A stretch of 64,000 bases of DNA from an uncultured Bacteroidota bacterium (GTDB lineage: Bacteria; Bacteroidota; Bacteroidia; B-17B0; Aurantibacillaceae): positions 1 to 64,000 of the forward strand of contig CALMVZ010000034.1 of the NCBI GenBank assembly GCA_937873155.1. The letters are read 5' to 3'. Of this stretch, positions 9,725 to 18,338 are shown one piece after another. The translations under genes and the position numbers were made by a program. Numbering within the stretch: position 1 is the first letter of the stretch; every line of letters begins with the position of its first letter. The notes under the pieces are model-generated. The model saw nothing but the letters and a program-made list of their open reading frames with translations, did not search any database and had not been told where the DNA came from.

Positions 9725-11350
9725 ATGCGTTTAACAAGAAAAATATATTTCATAGTAATTGTAATTCTTGTTTCAGATTTTTGCTTATCCCAGAATTGGG
9801 TTTGGAAACATATAACTGATTCAGTTGCCACTAAAGGTTATTTTGGCACAAAAGGAATTGGAACAGCCATAACAAGACCCGGCACAAGAAATATAGGTGT
9901 TACCTGGACAGATTCATTGGGAAATTTTTGGTTATTCGGCGGTACAGGATATGCATCGACTTCAACTTCCGGTGAATTAGGTGACATGTGGAAGTATGAT
10001 CCAACAACAGATGTATGGACATGGATGAGCGGACCTAATGTTAGAAATCAGTATGGAGGTTATGGCATAAAAGGTGTTGCAAGCGCACTAAATTTTCCCG
10101 GGACTCGTCATGGTTCAATTGTTTGGAAAGACAAAAACGATAATTTTTGGTTGTTTGGAGGCGTTGGATACGCGCAGACAGGTCCTGTCGGAGGAATGAA
10201 TGACCTATGGAAATACAATCCGTATACAAATCAATGGACATGGGTCAACGGGCCGCAGTTCGTCGGGCAACCACCTTTCTATGGAACTATTGGCGTTCCT
10301 TCACCAAGTAATATCCCAGGACCAAGAAGTGATGGAACAGGATGGGTTGATCCTGTCACTGGTGATCTTTGGATGTTTGGGGGAAATGCTTTAGGAACTT
10401 CCGGGGGAGGGCCCATTAATGACTTATGGAGGTATAACATAGCGAGTGATCGATGGACGTGGATGAAAGGCCCTACTGTTACATTTCAAAATGGAACATT
10501 TGGAACTATTGGTGTTTCGTCACCATCAAATAATCCCGGTTCAAGATATTGGTGTAATTCATTCGTAGACGCAAATGGAAATTTTTGGTTGTTTGGAGGT
10601 GCTGGATATGCATCAGTTCCGGGATCATTAGGTGTATTGAATGACCTGTGGAAGTATGATCTTTCTTCAAATAACTGGACTTGGATGCATGGATCAAATT
10701 TAGTTAACCCTGCAGGAAATTTTGGAACAAAAGGTGTTTCTTCGCCTTCAAATACTCCGGCAAGAAAAACCCGTGCAACGTGTTGGACTGATACTCTAAA
10801 TAATTTTTGGGTTTACGCAGGTTACGATCAGAATAATGCTGCATGGGGTGATCTATGGAAATATGATCCTTCAATCAACGAATGGGTATGGGAATATGGA
10901 AGCAGCAGTTTAGGTCCTCCGCGAGTTTATGGAACTCTCAACGTTCCTTCTCCTTCTAATGATCCCGGAGGAAGAGCAAGTGCAATGTCGTGGACAGGTA
11001 AAAACGGAGGCCTTTGGTTATTTGGTGGTACAATCGGGCCACCGGGTGTTTTAAATGACCTATGGGAATATACCAGCCCTGTTATTTCAACAGGTATTTC
11101 AGAAAATACACAAGAAGAAATGTTGGTCTATCCTAATCCGGGTTCTGATCAGATTGCAATCAGTTCAGCTAAAATTAAGATCAACAGATGTGAGGTAATC
11201 GACCTCAGTGGAAAAATTGTTTTTGAAAAGGATGTTTATGATTTTAATACAACTATTACTATTCAAAATTTAAGGTGCGGGTTATACACTTTAAAGATCA
11301 TTTCCTCTTCAGGAACTCAAACGCGTAAATTGTCAATCATAAATAATTAG
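9725..11350 (+). CDS. Secreted kelch-repeat beta-propeller protein with T9SS type A sorting domain
   Basis: This 541-residue protein has a signal peptide (residues 1-23, ending CLSQ) and six or seven galactose-oxidase/kelch-like blades with the recurring pattern NFWLFGG ... NDLWKYDP ... WTWM. The last ~75 residues carry a T9SS type A domain (VYPNPGSDQIAI ... LRCGLYTLKIISSSG). It is expected at the cell surface or released, with a binding or structural role; no catalytic residues are evident. Its TAG stop is followed immediately, in the same frame, by the TTG start of uvrC. Confidence 0.85.
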   Translation: MRLTRKIYFIVIVILVSDFCLSQNWVWKHITDSVATKGYFGTKGIGTAITRPGTRNIGVTWTDSLGNFWLFGGTGYASTSTSGELGDMWKYDPTTDVWTWMSGPNVRNQYGGYGIKGVASALNFPGTRHGSIVWKDKNDNFWLFGGVGYAQTGPVGGMNDLWKYNPYTNQWTWVNGPQFVGQPPFYGTIGVPSPSNIPGPRSDGTGWVDPVTGDLWMFGGNALGTSGGGPINDLWRYNIASDRWTWMKGPTVTFQNGTFGTIGVSSPSNNPGSRYWCNSFVDANGNFWLFGGAGYASVPGSLGVLNDLWKYDLSSNNWTWMHGSNLVNPAGNFGTKGVSSPSNTPARKTRATCWTDTLNNFWVYAGYDQNNAAWGDLWKYDPSINEWVWEYGSSSLGPPRVYGTLNVPSPSNDPGGRASAMSWTGKNGGLWLFGGTIGPPGVLNDLWEYTSPVISTGISENTQEEMLVYPNPGSDQIAISSAKIKINRCEVIDLSGKIVFEKDVYDFNTTITIQNLRCGLYTLKIISSSGTQTRKLSIINN

Positions 11351-13168
11351 TTGGCTGAATCGTATCCTGAACATATCCAAACGCTTTTAAAAACTTTGTC
11401 GGACGGACCAGGTGTGTACCAGTATTTCGATAAGGAGAATAATCTTTTGTATGTAGGGAAAGCGAAGAATTTAAAGAAACGAGTTACTTCTTATTTCACC
11501 AAAGAACATGACAATGGACGTTTACGTTTATTGGTGAAAAAGATCAATGACATCAAAACTGTAAAAGTAAATACAGAGTTAGATGCTTTGCTTCTCGAAA
11601 ACAATTTAATCAAGAGTTTAAAGCCGAAGTATAACGTCAATCTCCGTGATGATAAAACGTATCCGTGGATCATTATTAAGAATGAACGTTTCCCCAGATT
11701 ATTTTATACGCGTAAACAAATTAAAGACGGTTCAGAATATTACGGGCCATATCCTTCAGTTTTAGTAATGCATGCTTTGCTGGATCTTATTCGCCAGTTG
11801 TATAAATTACGGACTTGCAGTTATGATCTTTCAGAAGCAAATATCGAGAAGAAAAAGTTCCGCGCCTGTTTAGAATTTCATATCGGCAGATGTAAAGCAC
11901 CTTGTGAAGGAAAGCAAAGTTTTGAGGAGTATGAAGAGGATATGAAGCAGATCCGTAAGATCATTAAAGGAGAATTCTCTTTTGCCTTGCGTGATATGAA
12001 AAAGCAAATGGAAGAATTTTCGGATAAACTTGAATTTGAGAAAGCTGAAGAGATACGGGAACAAATAGAATTATTGGAGAAATACCAGGGAAAATCAACG
12101 ATCGTTCATCCGAGTATTACGGATACCGATGTTTTCGCGGCGATCCATGAAGAGAATGTCTCTTATGTCAGTTATTTTAAAATTTATAATGGAGCGATCG
12201 TTCAGGCACAAGTTCTGGAATTGAAAAAACAATTGGATGAAACGCCTGAAGAAATGCTGGTGTTCGCTATGAATGAGATCCGTCAGAGATACAATTCCCA
12301 AAGCAAAGAAATAATTGTTGAAGAAGAACCTGAATTCAAATTCCCGGACACAAAATATTATGTGCCGAAGATCGGCGACAAAAAGCAATTACTCGATCTG
12401 TGTTTGAGAAATGCAAAAGCTCATAAGTTTGAGAGGGAAAAGCAAGTGGCATTAACGGATCCGGAAAGGCACACCAACCGCATCATGCAGCAAATGATGA
12501 AGGATCTTCGCATGAAAGAAGAGCCGCGCCGCATTGAAGGATTTGATAATTCCAACATTCAGGGAGAATACGCGGTTGCGGCGATGCCCGTTTTTATTGA
12601 TGGCAAGCCTGCAAAAAAAGAGTACAGACATTTTAATATTAAAACTGTTATCGGCCCTGATGATTTTGCGAGCATGGAAGAAGTCATTTTCCGCAGGTAC
12701 TCCAGGGTAATAGAGGAAAAATTACCGCTGCCACAGTTGATCGTGATCGATGGGGGCAAGGGGCAGTTGTCAGCGGCAGTAAGCAGTCTGCAGAAGCTGG
12801 GGTTGTATGGTAAGGTTACAGTGATCGGCATTGCAAAACGATTGGAAGAAATTTATTTCCCCGGCGATTCCATCCCCATTTATTTGGATAAGAGAAGTGA
12901 AACATTAAAAGTGATCCAACAGATCCGTGATGAAGCGCATAGGTTTGGAATTACCCATCATAGAAATAAACGTAGCCGCGAAACTTTTAAAACTGAACTC
13001 AGTGAGATCAAAGGCATCAGTGATATCACCGCGCAAAAATTGCTAACCGAACTAAAATCGGTGAAGAATATCAAGGAAGCGACGCTTGAAGAGTTGAGCG
13101 CTATCATTGGGAATTCTAAAGCTAAATTGGTTTGGGATTTCTTCAACGATCCGAAAAAACAGGACTGA
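11351..13168 (+). CDS. uvrC: UvrABC excinuclease subunit C
   Basis: This 605-residue protein makes the dual incisions of nucleotide excision repair. The GIY-YIG nuclease domain is residues ~15-95 (GVYQYF ... LLYVGKAKNLKKRV). A UVR motif that contacts UvrB lies at ~205-240 (KLEFEKAEEIREQIELL). The RNase H-like endonuclease domain (IEGFDNSNIQGEYAVAAM, LIVIDGGKGQLSAA) and C-terminal helix-hairpin-helix (LSEIKGISDITAQKLLTEL) follow. The TTG at 11351 is the only start close enough to the GIY-YIG domain. It abuts the stop codon of the kelch gene. Confidence 0.96.
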   Translation: MAESYPEHIQTLLKTLSDGPGVYQYFDKENNLLYVGKAKNLKKRVTSYFTKEHDNGRLRLLVKKINDIKTVKVNTELDALLLENNLIKSLKPKYNVNLRDDKTYPWIIIKNERFPRLFYTRKQIKDGSEYYGPYPSVLVMHALLDLIRQLYKLRTCSYDLSEANIEKKKFRACLEFHIGRCKAPCEGKQSFEEYEEDMKQIRKIIKGEFSFALRDMKKQMEEFSDKLEFEKAEEIREQIELLEKYQGKSTIVHPSITDTDVFAAIHEENVSYVSYFKIYNGAIVQAQVLELKKQLDETPEEMLVFAMNEIRQRYNSQSKEIIVEEEPEFKFPDTKYYVPKIGDKKQLLDLCLRNAKAHKFEREKQVALTDPERHTNRIMQQMMKDLRMKEEPRRIEGFDNSNIQGEYAVAAMPVFIDGKPAKKEYRHFNIKTVIGPDDFASMEEVIFRRYSRVIEEKLPLPQLIVIDGGKGQLSAAVSSLQKLGLYGKVTVIGIAKRLEEIYFPGDSIPIYLDKRSETLKVIQQIRDEAHRFGITHHRNKRSRETFKTELSEIKGISDITAQKLLTELKSVKNIKEATLEELSAIIGNSKAKLVWDFFNDPKKQD

Positions 13169-13211
13169 TTTTCAGGTAAATAAAGAACCATTATTGCATA
13201 TTTTTATAAAG

Positions 13212-13233
13212 AATTCTATCTTGAAATAGAATT
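13212..13233. promoter_or_regulatory. Perfect inverted repeat touching a start codon
   Basis: AATTCTAT and ATAGAATT form perfect 8-bp arms around a 6-base loop and end at the base before the ATG at 13234. As RNA it would place the start beside a hairpin; as DNA it could be a dimeric repressor site. Confidence 0.4.
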
Positions 13234-13872
13234 ATGCAGAACACATTTACGCGTTTTATTTTATTCATTTTTTTAATTGGTGGTACTATCGTTACTGCAC
13301 AGTCTTTAAAAAAATCCATTTCTCAATTAGAGTCTGCAAAAACTGTTGATGAACTTTTAGCATCTGAACAAAACTTCCTCAAACTTATTTCAGAAAAGAA
13401 AAAATTACATGAAGCGTATTATTACGGTGCGTTGAATAATTTATTCCTGGCGTTTCACGATACTTTGCGGATCGACGATTATTGCGCGCGCGCAGACAGA
13501 TTTTTATTCCAACTCGATTCATTAGCGCCTAATAATTCGGAAGCTTATGTATTAATGGCTATGAGTGCAGGTGCAAAGATCAGTGCCGATAAAGAAAGAA
13601 GACAAATTAAATTAGGCCCCGTTGCCAATAAACATTGCGATCGCGCCACTGCTCTTAATCCTGAAAATCCGCGCGCGTGGTTGATCAAAGCAAAAACCGT
13701 AATGAATTCACCGCCTAAATTAGGAGGCGGACCAAAATTCGCATTGAAGTATTACCAGAAAGCAGTAGATAAATACAAGACCTATAAACCCCTTACAGAT
13801 ACCGAACCGGATTGGGGAAAAGAAATGGCTCAAAAAGAGTACGAGGAGTGTAAAAATAAGGTCGGAAAATAA
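13234..13872 (+). CDS. Secreted TPR-like hypothetical protein
   Basis: This 212-residue protein has a signal peptide (residues 1-22, ending VTAQ). The mature part is helical and resembles tetratricopeptide repeats: LAPNNSEAYVLMAMSAG, ALNPENPRAWLIKAK and FALKYYQKAVDKY. It is probably periplasmic. No catalytic motif is visible and the partner is unknown. Confidence 0.65.
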   Translation: MQNTFTRFILFIFLIGGTIVTAQSLKKSISQLESAKTVDELLASEQNFLKLISEKKKLHEAYYYGALNNLFLAFHDTLRIDDYCARADRFLFQLDSLAPNNSEAYVLMAMSAGAKISADKERRQIKLGPVANKHCDRATALNPENPRAWLIKAKTVMNSPPKLGGGPKFALKYYQKAVDKYKTYKPLTDTEPDWGKEMAQKEYEECKNKVGK

Positions 13873-13920
13873 CCTGTTTTAAATTTTATTGTGTTAAAAA
13901 TCAATAATATATAAAATATA

Positions 13921-13952
13921 TTTGGTTTATATTATAAACTACTTTACGTTTG
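13921..13952 (+). promoter_or_regulatory. Bacteroidota-type promoter of the 14011-15191 operon
   Basis: TTTG at 13921-13924, a 20-bp spacer and TACGTTTG at 13945-13952 match the -33/-7 pattern. It lies about 60 bp before the first ATG of a three-gene operon. Confidence 0.55.
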
Positions 13953-14010
13953 TGTAACAAAACCGATAAAGTGAACATGAAAAATGTCTCTTTATTATAA
14001 AAAAGGAAAA

Positions 14011-14601
14011 ATGGAAAACGCAGAAAATTTAAAACCTGAAGAAAGTTTAAGATTGATCGATAGCATGATCAACACCGCAAAAAATAAATTAGCAGATGAT
14101 GGCTTTCATTTAATTTTTTGGGGATGGCTTGTTTTTGGCGCAGCGATGTCGCATTATATTACCATCATGATGAACATCCCGTATGGTTATGCCGTGTGGC
14201 CGATATTAATGCCATTAGGAGGGATCATTTCAGGATTCTACGGATATAAACAAGTGAAGAAAGATAAAGTAAAGACTTACATTGATGTTTATCTTGGTTA
14301 TTTATGGGGCGCATTCGCGATCGGCATGGTACTCACTTTAGTTTGTATGCCAAAACACGGAATTGCTAACACTTACTTTTTCTTAATGATACTTTATGGT
14401 ATTGCCACTTTTGTTTCAGGTGGCTTATTGAATTTTAAACCGCTGATCATCGGAAGTTTATTTTCTTTTGCCTGTGCCGGAATTTCAGTTTTCATTGGAG
14501 AAAGTGCAGAGCAATTACTGATCATCTCTGTTGCTTTATTATTCAGCTATATTATTCCGGGACATTTATTAAGAGCTAAATACAAATCGCAAAATGTTTA
14601 A
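14011..14601 (+). CDS. Multi-pass membrane protein of a conserved Bacteroidota three-gene module
   Basis: The chosen ATG at 14011 follows AAAAAAGGAAAA and gives the family-like N-terminus MENAENLKPEESLRLI; an upstream ATG at 13984 would add nine residues. The 196-residue protein has five or six hydrophobic segments from about residue 35 on. Its last codons overlap the start of the winged-helix regulator gene, and a 2TM protein gene follows. I know this trio (membrane protein, small wHTH, 2TM protein) as recurrent in the phylum, with no assigned function. Confidence 0.7.
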   Translation: MENAENLKPEESLRLIDSMINTAKNKLADDGFHLIFWGWLVFGAAMSHYITIMMNIPYGYAVWPILMPLGGIISGFYGYKQVKKDKVKTYIDVYLGYLWGAFAIGMVLTLVCMPKHGIANTYFFLMILYGIATFVSGGLLNFKPLIIGSLFSFACAGISVFIGESAEQLLIISVALLFSYIIPGHLLRAKYKSQNV

Positions 14602-14881
14602 GGACCTTGATCCCATATTACACTCCCAGTTGCGGCTCGCAGTTATTTCTTTATTGGTATCGGTGAAAGAAGCAGAATTCACTTACCTGAAAGAACAAAC
14701 CGATGCAACATCAGGAAATCTAAGCGTTCAGCTTCAGAAATTAAAAGAAGCAGGGTATATAGAAATAGAAAAAAAATTCAAGGACAATTATCCCCAGACC
14801 ATCTGCAAAATAACTCCGGGCGGCATCAATGCTTTTGAAGAGTATGTAAAGAATATTAAAAGTTACTTAACTAAACACTAA
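14594..14881 (+). CDS. Small winged-helix transcriptional regulator (HTH_34-like)
   Basis: This 95-residue protein consists of one winged-helix domain: LHSQLRLAVISLL (helix 1), FTYLKEQTDATSGNLSVQLQ (recognition region), then a wing with YIEIEKKFKDNYPQTICKIT. This matches the small MarR/ArsR-like regulators of the transcriptional regulator PF13601 type. Its ATG overlaps the preceding gene by 8 bp, so the two are probably translationally coupled. It likely controls the adjacent membrane proteins. Confidence 0.8.
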   Translation: MFKDLDPILHSQLRLAVISLLVSVKEAEFTYLKEQTDATSGNLSVQLQKLKEAGYIEIEKKFKDNYPQTICKITPGGINAFEEYVKNIKSYLTKH

Positions 14882-14891
14882 AACATAACCA

Positions 14892-15191
14892 ATGGAATTC
14901 GAAAACGAAAAGGATAAAATGCTTTGGAAAGAAGCAAAGAAAAGAGTAGGATTTAAAAATCACTTAATAACTTATCTTGCCTGTAATGCTTTCTTCTGGC
15001 TGGTATGGTATTTTAACGATCTGAGAGGACATGGCGATGCAGGAAATCATGCAGGACTGCCCTGGCCTTTATTCCCTATGTTCGGTTGGGGATTCGGCCT
15101 GTTCTGGCATTTTGTAGGCACTTACATGCGCGGCAATAAAGCTGACCAGGTAGAAAAGGAATTCCGGAAATTAAAAGACAGGCAAAAGTAG
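14892..15191 (+). CDS. 2TM domain protein
   Basis: This 99-residue protein has an N-terminal cytoplasmic helix (KDKMLWKEAKKRVGFKNHL), two transmembrane segments (about residues 25-45 and 57-77) and a basic C-terminal helix. This matches the 2TM domain (PF13239) found alone or fused to LytTR or histidine kinase domains. It is the last gene of the operon, 10 bp after the winged-helix regulator. Confidence 0.8.
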   Translation: MEFENEKDKMLWKEAKKRVGFKNHLITYLACNAFFWLVWYFNDLRGHGDAGNHAGLPWPLFPMFGWGFGLFWHFVGTYMRGNKADQVEKEFRKLKDRQK

Positions 15192-15199
15192 GAGGTTTG

Positions 15200-15424
15200 T
15201 TATTGGTAATCTTCCAAATGACAATCTTTTAAAGTGCCTGCTGACAAATTATTATTGTTCTTGCAGGTTTCTTCGGTTGCTGCTTTTGTAAAAGGCCCGG
15301 CCTGCATTTTATCACCGCGGGAAACAGTCCCTGTATTCGAATTGGTACAAACACATTGGTAATCTTTTTTACATGATGTAAAAGCGAGAAGAGAAACGAA
15401 TAATAAAGAGAAAATGAATTTCAT
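15200..15424 (-). CDS. Small cysteine-containing lipoprotein
   Basis: This 74-residue protein has a lipoprotein signal (LLAFTSC, lipidated Cys at residue 18). Further cysteines occur in YQCVCTN, ETCKN and DCHLE, and may form disulfides. It converges with the 2TM operon. Function is unknown. Small lipoproteins with this CKKDYQCVC layout are common in the phylum. Confidence 0.6.
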   Translation of the reverse strand: MKFIFSLLFVSLLAFTSCKKDYQCVCTNSNTGTVSRGDKMQAGPFTKAATEETCKNNNNLSAGTLKDCHLEDYQ

Positions 15425-15491
15425 AACACTTATTTTTCTTCAAAGATAAATTATTTTAAAAATCGCGGATATACGCAGTACTACGTATTTT

Positions 15492-16175
15492 TTAACGAAC
15501 AACTAAACTATAGCCGTTACCGTGAAGGTTATTGATCTCTAAATTAGGATCAGAAGCTAAATATTTACGGAGTTTCACAATATAAACATCCATGCTTCGT
15601 CCGGTAAAATAACTGTCATCATTCCAGATCTGTTTTAAAGCTTTTTCGCGGGGCAAAACATCATTTTTGTGCTGGCATAATAAATTTAAAAGAGCAGCTT
15701 CTTTTGGAGATAGTTTTTCCTCTTTATTTTTTTCTGACTTTAGTATCCTTAGTTTAGCATTGAAACTGAATTTCCCGATCTCGTGTAAATATTCATTCGA
15801 ATTTTCAGATGCATTACGGTTTAATATCGCCTTCAGTTTTAATAGGAGGACTTCTGAATCAAATGGCTTTGTGATATAATCATCCGCCCCTAATTTATAG
15901 CCTTTGATCATGTCTTCACGCATGCCTCTTGCAGTCAAAAAAACAAACGGAACAGTTTTATTGATCTCCCTGATCTCACCGGCCAAAGTAAATCCGTCTT
16001 TCTTTGGCATCATTACATCCACAACACAAAGATCAAATGTATTATTCTTAAAGGCTTCCAAACCTAACTCGCCATTCTCACACAAAGTCACTTCAAACCC
16101 ATTCATGTTGAGGTAATCCCGCAACACCATGCCGAAGTTCTTTTCGTCTTCTACTAACAGTATTTTAGTTACCAT
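15492..16175 (-). CDS. OmpR/PhoB-family response regulator
   Basis: The start at 16175 (MVTKILLVEDE) gives 227 residues; ATGs at 16181 and 16202 are also in frame. The receiver domain (residues 1-~118) has the acidic pair in VEDE, the phospho-acceptor Asp in VVDVMMPKKDG, a Thr in FLTARG and the Lys of ITKPFD. The C-terminal winged helix (LSPKEAALLNLL ... MDVYIVKLRKYL ... LHGNGYSLVV) is OmpR-type. It overlaps the 3' end of the histidine kinase gene by 11 bp, so it is its cognate partner. The TTTAAC array upstream of the kinase gene (18211-18268) is its best candidate binding site. Confidence 0.93.
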   Translation of the reverse strand: MVTKILLVEDEKNFGMVLRDYLNMNGFEVTLCENGELGLEAFKNNTFDLCVVDVMMPKKDGFTLAGEIREINKTVPFVFLTARGMREDMIKGYKLGADDYITKPFDSEVLLLKLKAILNRNASENSNEYLHEIGKFSFNAKLRILKSEKNKEEKLSPKEAALLNLLCQHKNDVLPREKALKQIWNDDSYFTGRSMDVYIVKLRKYLASDPNLEINNLHGNGYSLVVR

Positions 16176-18186
16176 TATCATGTAATTTAATAATGAATTC
16201 ACTTCCCTGATTTTTTTCGCTTTTTAATTCTATTGTACCATTATGTGCTTCTACAATAGACCTCACATAACTTAATCCTAAACCAAAACCTTTTACATCA
16301 TGTAAATTTCCGCCCTGCGCACGGTAGAATTTCTCAAATACTTTTTCCTGTATGCTTTTATCAATTCCAATGCCATTGTCTTTAAAACGGATCACAGTTT
16401 CATTCCCGGCCTTATTCAAAGATATGTGTATCTCCGAATTCTCTCCTGAATATTTTAAAGCATTATCCAACAAATTCGTAAAGGCATTCTGTAAATGGAA
16501 TTCATCTCCCGGCGCAATAACATCCTCGCCGGAGAAACTAACTTTTGCGTTTTTAGTTTGTATTTGTAATTGATAAGTTTTGATGCAATTATCTAAAATT
16601 TGTTTTAAGCTGACTTCTTTCTTATTCAACATTAATTCACCTTTTTCCAATAAAGCCATCTGGAGAACGCGCTCCACATGATCATTCAGTTTTTTATTTT
16701 CTTCTTTAAGAATGTTCGAATAATTTCTGAATTTTTCTTCATCATTCTTAACAGTAGGATTATTGATCCCGTCCACTGCAAGCGAAATAGTTGCAATTGG
16801 TGTTTTCAACTCGTGGGTCATGTTATTGATGAAGTCATTTTTCATGATATGCAATTTTTCCTGGCTTAACATTCTCCTGAAAAGGTAGATCATCACAAAG
16901 CCAATCAGAAGAGTAATGAATAAAGAAAGACTTAATAATCCTGCCATTTGTTTAAGAACGAAATTAGTGGTCGACAAATAATCTACTTTTATAATGATCG
17001 ATCCGTCATAAATTGGTTCAGTGAAAGGCATGGATAAAAGAGGCGGATTCATCTTCGCAAATCCCGGTGTATTACAAAGTACATGATACTTTACTTTTGC
17101 AGGATGGCGGTGAGGAAAGAAGTAAACACCGAAAGCTGCATCCAGGTCAATACCTTGCCTTGAAAGCTCTTCTTGTAAATTTGTTCTTACTCGTTCGTAA
17201 GTGAATAGTGAATCTATATTTGCCTGCGCTTCTTCTGAACTCAACGCCATTTTTAAAAAAAGTGTCTGAAGCTGCCCGGCTTTCTTTTCAAGTTTTTTGG
17301 CTTTGATCTGTGTTTCAAGAGCGAGCTCCTGTGCCCTATGCGCTTCGGTCTTAGCTAAGTTCGTTAACTTTTCTAATTCAACCTCCTGTTTATTATTTTG
17401 TATTTCTATAGAAGCGATCTGTGACACGTACTCACCTTTTACCTTAGCCTGTTTCGCAGCTTCTATAGCTTGTCTTTGTTTTTCTATAGCTTGTTTCTCA
17501 GCTTCTATAGCTTGCTTTTGTTTTTCAATGGCTTGCTTATCAGCTTCTATGGCTTGCTTTTCTTTTGTAAGGTCTATTTTGCCTTCTTTTTCAGCAAGGC
17601 GTTTTTCCTGCTCTTCCAGTTTTGAAAAATGTTCTTCTAGTTTTTTTTCCTGCTCAATTATTTTTTTATCGTTATCTAATAGATTTATCTTATGATCATG
17701 CGCAGCCTTTTCAAAATTATCAATAGAATAAGAATAACTCTGTGTATTGTTAGCAGACCCGTTCTTGCTTTTGCTTTCTGAACTAATAATGATCTTTTGC
17801 GAATTCCCGTTCCCGACTTTCACAACTGTTGTTGAGCTCTCTGAATCGTCATTGACCTCAATTTTCTGTTTAAGGATATGATGGCCTTTAATAGTATCCG
17901 TCTTTAATCTGTTCTTGATACTTGAAACAATAACGCGGATAGGATCGGTGCTATCGGAACCAATTATGTTCTCAGTCAGCAACAAAGAATCCATATTATT
18001 AATAATGAATTTAGAATCCTCTTCCCTTTGCAAACGGGTGCCGGTTTCGATCACAGCCTCTCTTGTCTTATCAACCAACTCCTGTTCTTTATGCTGGTAT
18101 ACCAGGTAAAGCCAAAACCCTTGCAGGCCTATCAGAGCTAAAAGTGCGATAGTAATTAAAACCGGTATATATCGTTTTGAACTCAT
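16165..18186 (-). CDS. Sensor histidine kinase with long heptad-repeat periplasmic region
   Basis: I start at the ATG at 18186 (MSSKRYIPVLIT); a TTG 12 bp upstream is in frame but not needed. The 673-residue protein has a TM helix at ~10-30, a ~380-residue sensor region, a second TM at ~415-440, then HisKA (MTHELKTPIATISL), N box (LLDNALKYSG), G1 (FKDNGIGID) and G2 (GFGLGLSY). The sensor contains a coiled coil made of QAIEAxK/QAIEKQK heptads encoded by a near-exact 21-bp tandem repeat. The response regulator gene overlaps its 3' end. Confidence 0.9.
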   Translation of the reverse strand: MSSKRYIPVLITIALLALIGLQGFWLYLVYQHKEQELVDKTREAVIETGTRLQREEDSKFIINNMDSLLLTENIIGSDSTDPIRVIVSSIKNRLKTDTIKGHHILKQKIEVNDDSESSTTVVKVGNGNSQKIIISSESKSKNGSANNTQSYSYSIDNFEKAAHDHKINLLDNDKKIIEQEKKLEEHFSKLEEQEKRLAEKEGKIDLTKEKQAIEADKQAIEKQKQAIEAEKQAIEKQRQAIEAAKQAKVKGEYVSQIASIEIQNNKQEVELEKLTNLAKTEAHRAQELALETQIKAKKLEKKAGQLQTLFLKMALSSEEAQANIDSLFTYERVRTNLQEELSRQGIDLDAAFGVYFFPHRHPAKVKYHVLCNTPGFAKMNPPLLSMPFTEPIYDGSIIIKVDYLSTTNFVLKQMAGLLSLSLFITLLIGFVMIYLFRRMLSQEKLHIMKNDFINNMTHELKTPIATISLAVDGINNPTVKNDEEKFRNYSNILKEENKKLNDHVERVLQMALLEKGELMLNKKEVSLKQILDNCIKTYQLQIQTKNAKVSFSGEDVIAPGDEFHLQNAFTNLLDNALKYSGENSEIHISLNKAGNETVIRFKDNGIGIDKSIQEKVFEKFYRAQGGNLHDVKGFGLGLSYVRSIVEAHNGTIELKSEKNQGSEFIIKLHDNGN
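17457..17577 (-). repeat. 21-bp tandem repeat coding for a coiled-coil heptad
   Basis: CTATAGCTTG or a close variant occurs at 17463, 17484, 17505, 17526 and 17547, exactly 21 bp apart, within the histidine kinase gene. Each unit encodes one seven-residue heptad (KQAIEAE / KQAIEKQ alternating). Confidence 0.9.
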
Positions 18187-18210
18187 TTTCAGAGTCAAAT
18201 GTAGAGAAGC

Positions 18211-18298
18211 TTTAACACATAACCACAGACTTTAACCTTTCTTTAACACTGTTTAACCGCGCTTTAACCATAGTGCAGGAGTCACGGAAGTAATTTTG
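18211..18298 (+). promoter_or_regulatory. Phased TTTAAC direct repeats and -7 element (OmpR-type regulator site)
   Basis: TTTAAC occurs at 18211, 18231, 18242, 18252 and 18263, with spacings of 20, 11, 10 and 11 bp, i.e. on one face of the helix. This is the pattern bound by OmpR/PhoB-family regulators. A TAATTTTG -7 element is at 18291-18298, 28 bp after the start of the last repeat, with no -33 TTG. It lies between the kinase operon (minus) and the secreted protein gene at 18339 (plus). Confidence 0.65.
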
Positions 18299-18338
18299 TC
18301 TTATAGAAATCAAACTAAAAAACATAAAACCAAAACCT

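Noticed and set aside
17457-17577. Regular repeats as a possible CRISPR array
   Set aside because: Units are contiguous at 21 bp without spacers and lie inside a gene as heptads.
17297-17695. 132-codon plus-strand frame rich in Cys, Ser and Phe
   Set aside because: It is antisense to the coiled-coil repeat of the histidine kinase and exists only because of the 21-bp periodicity.
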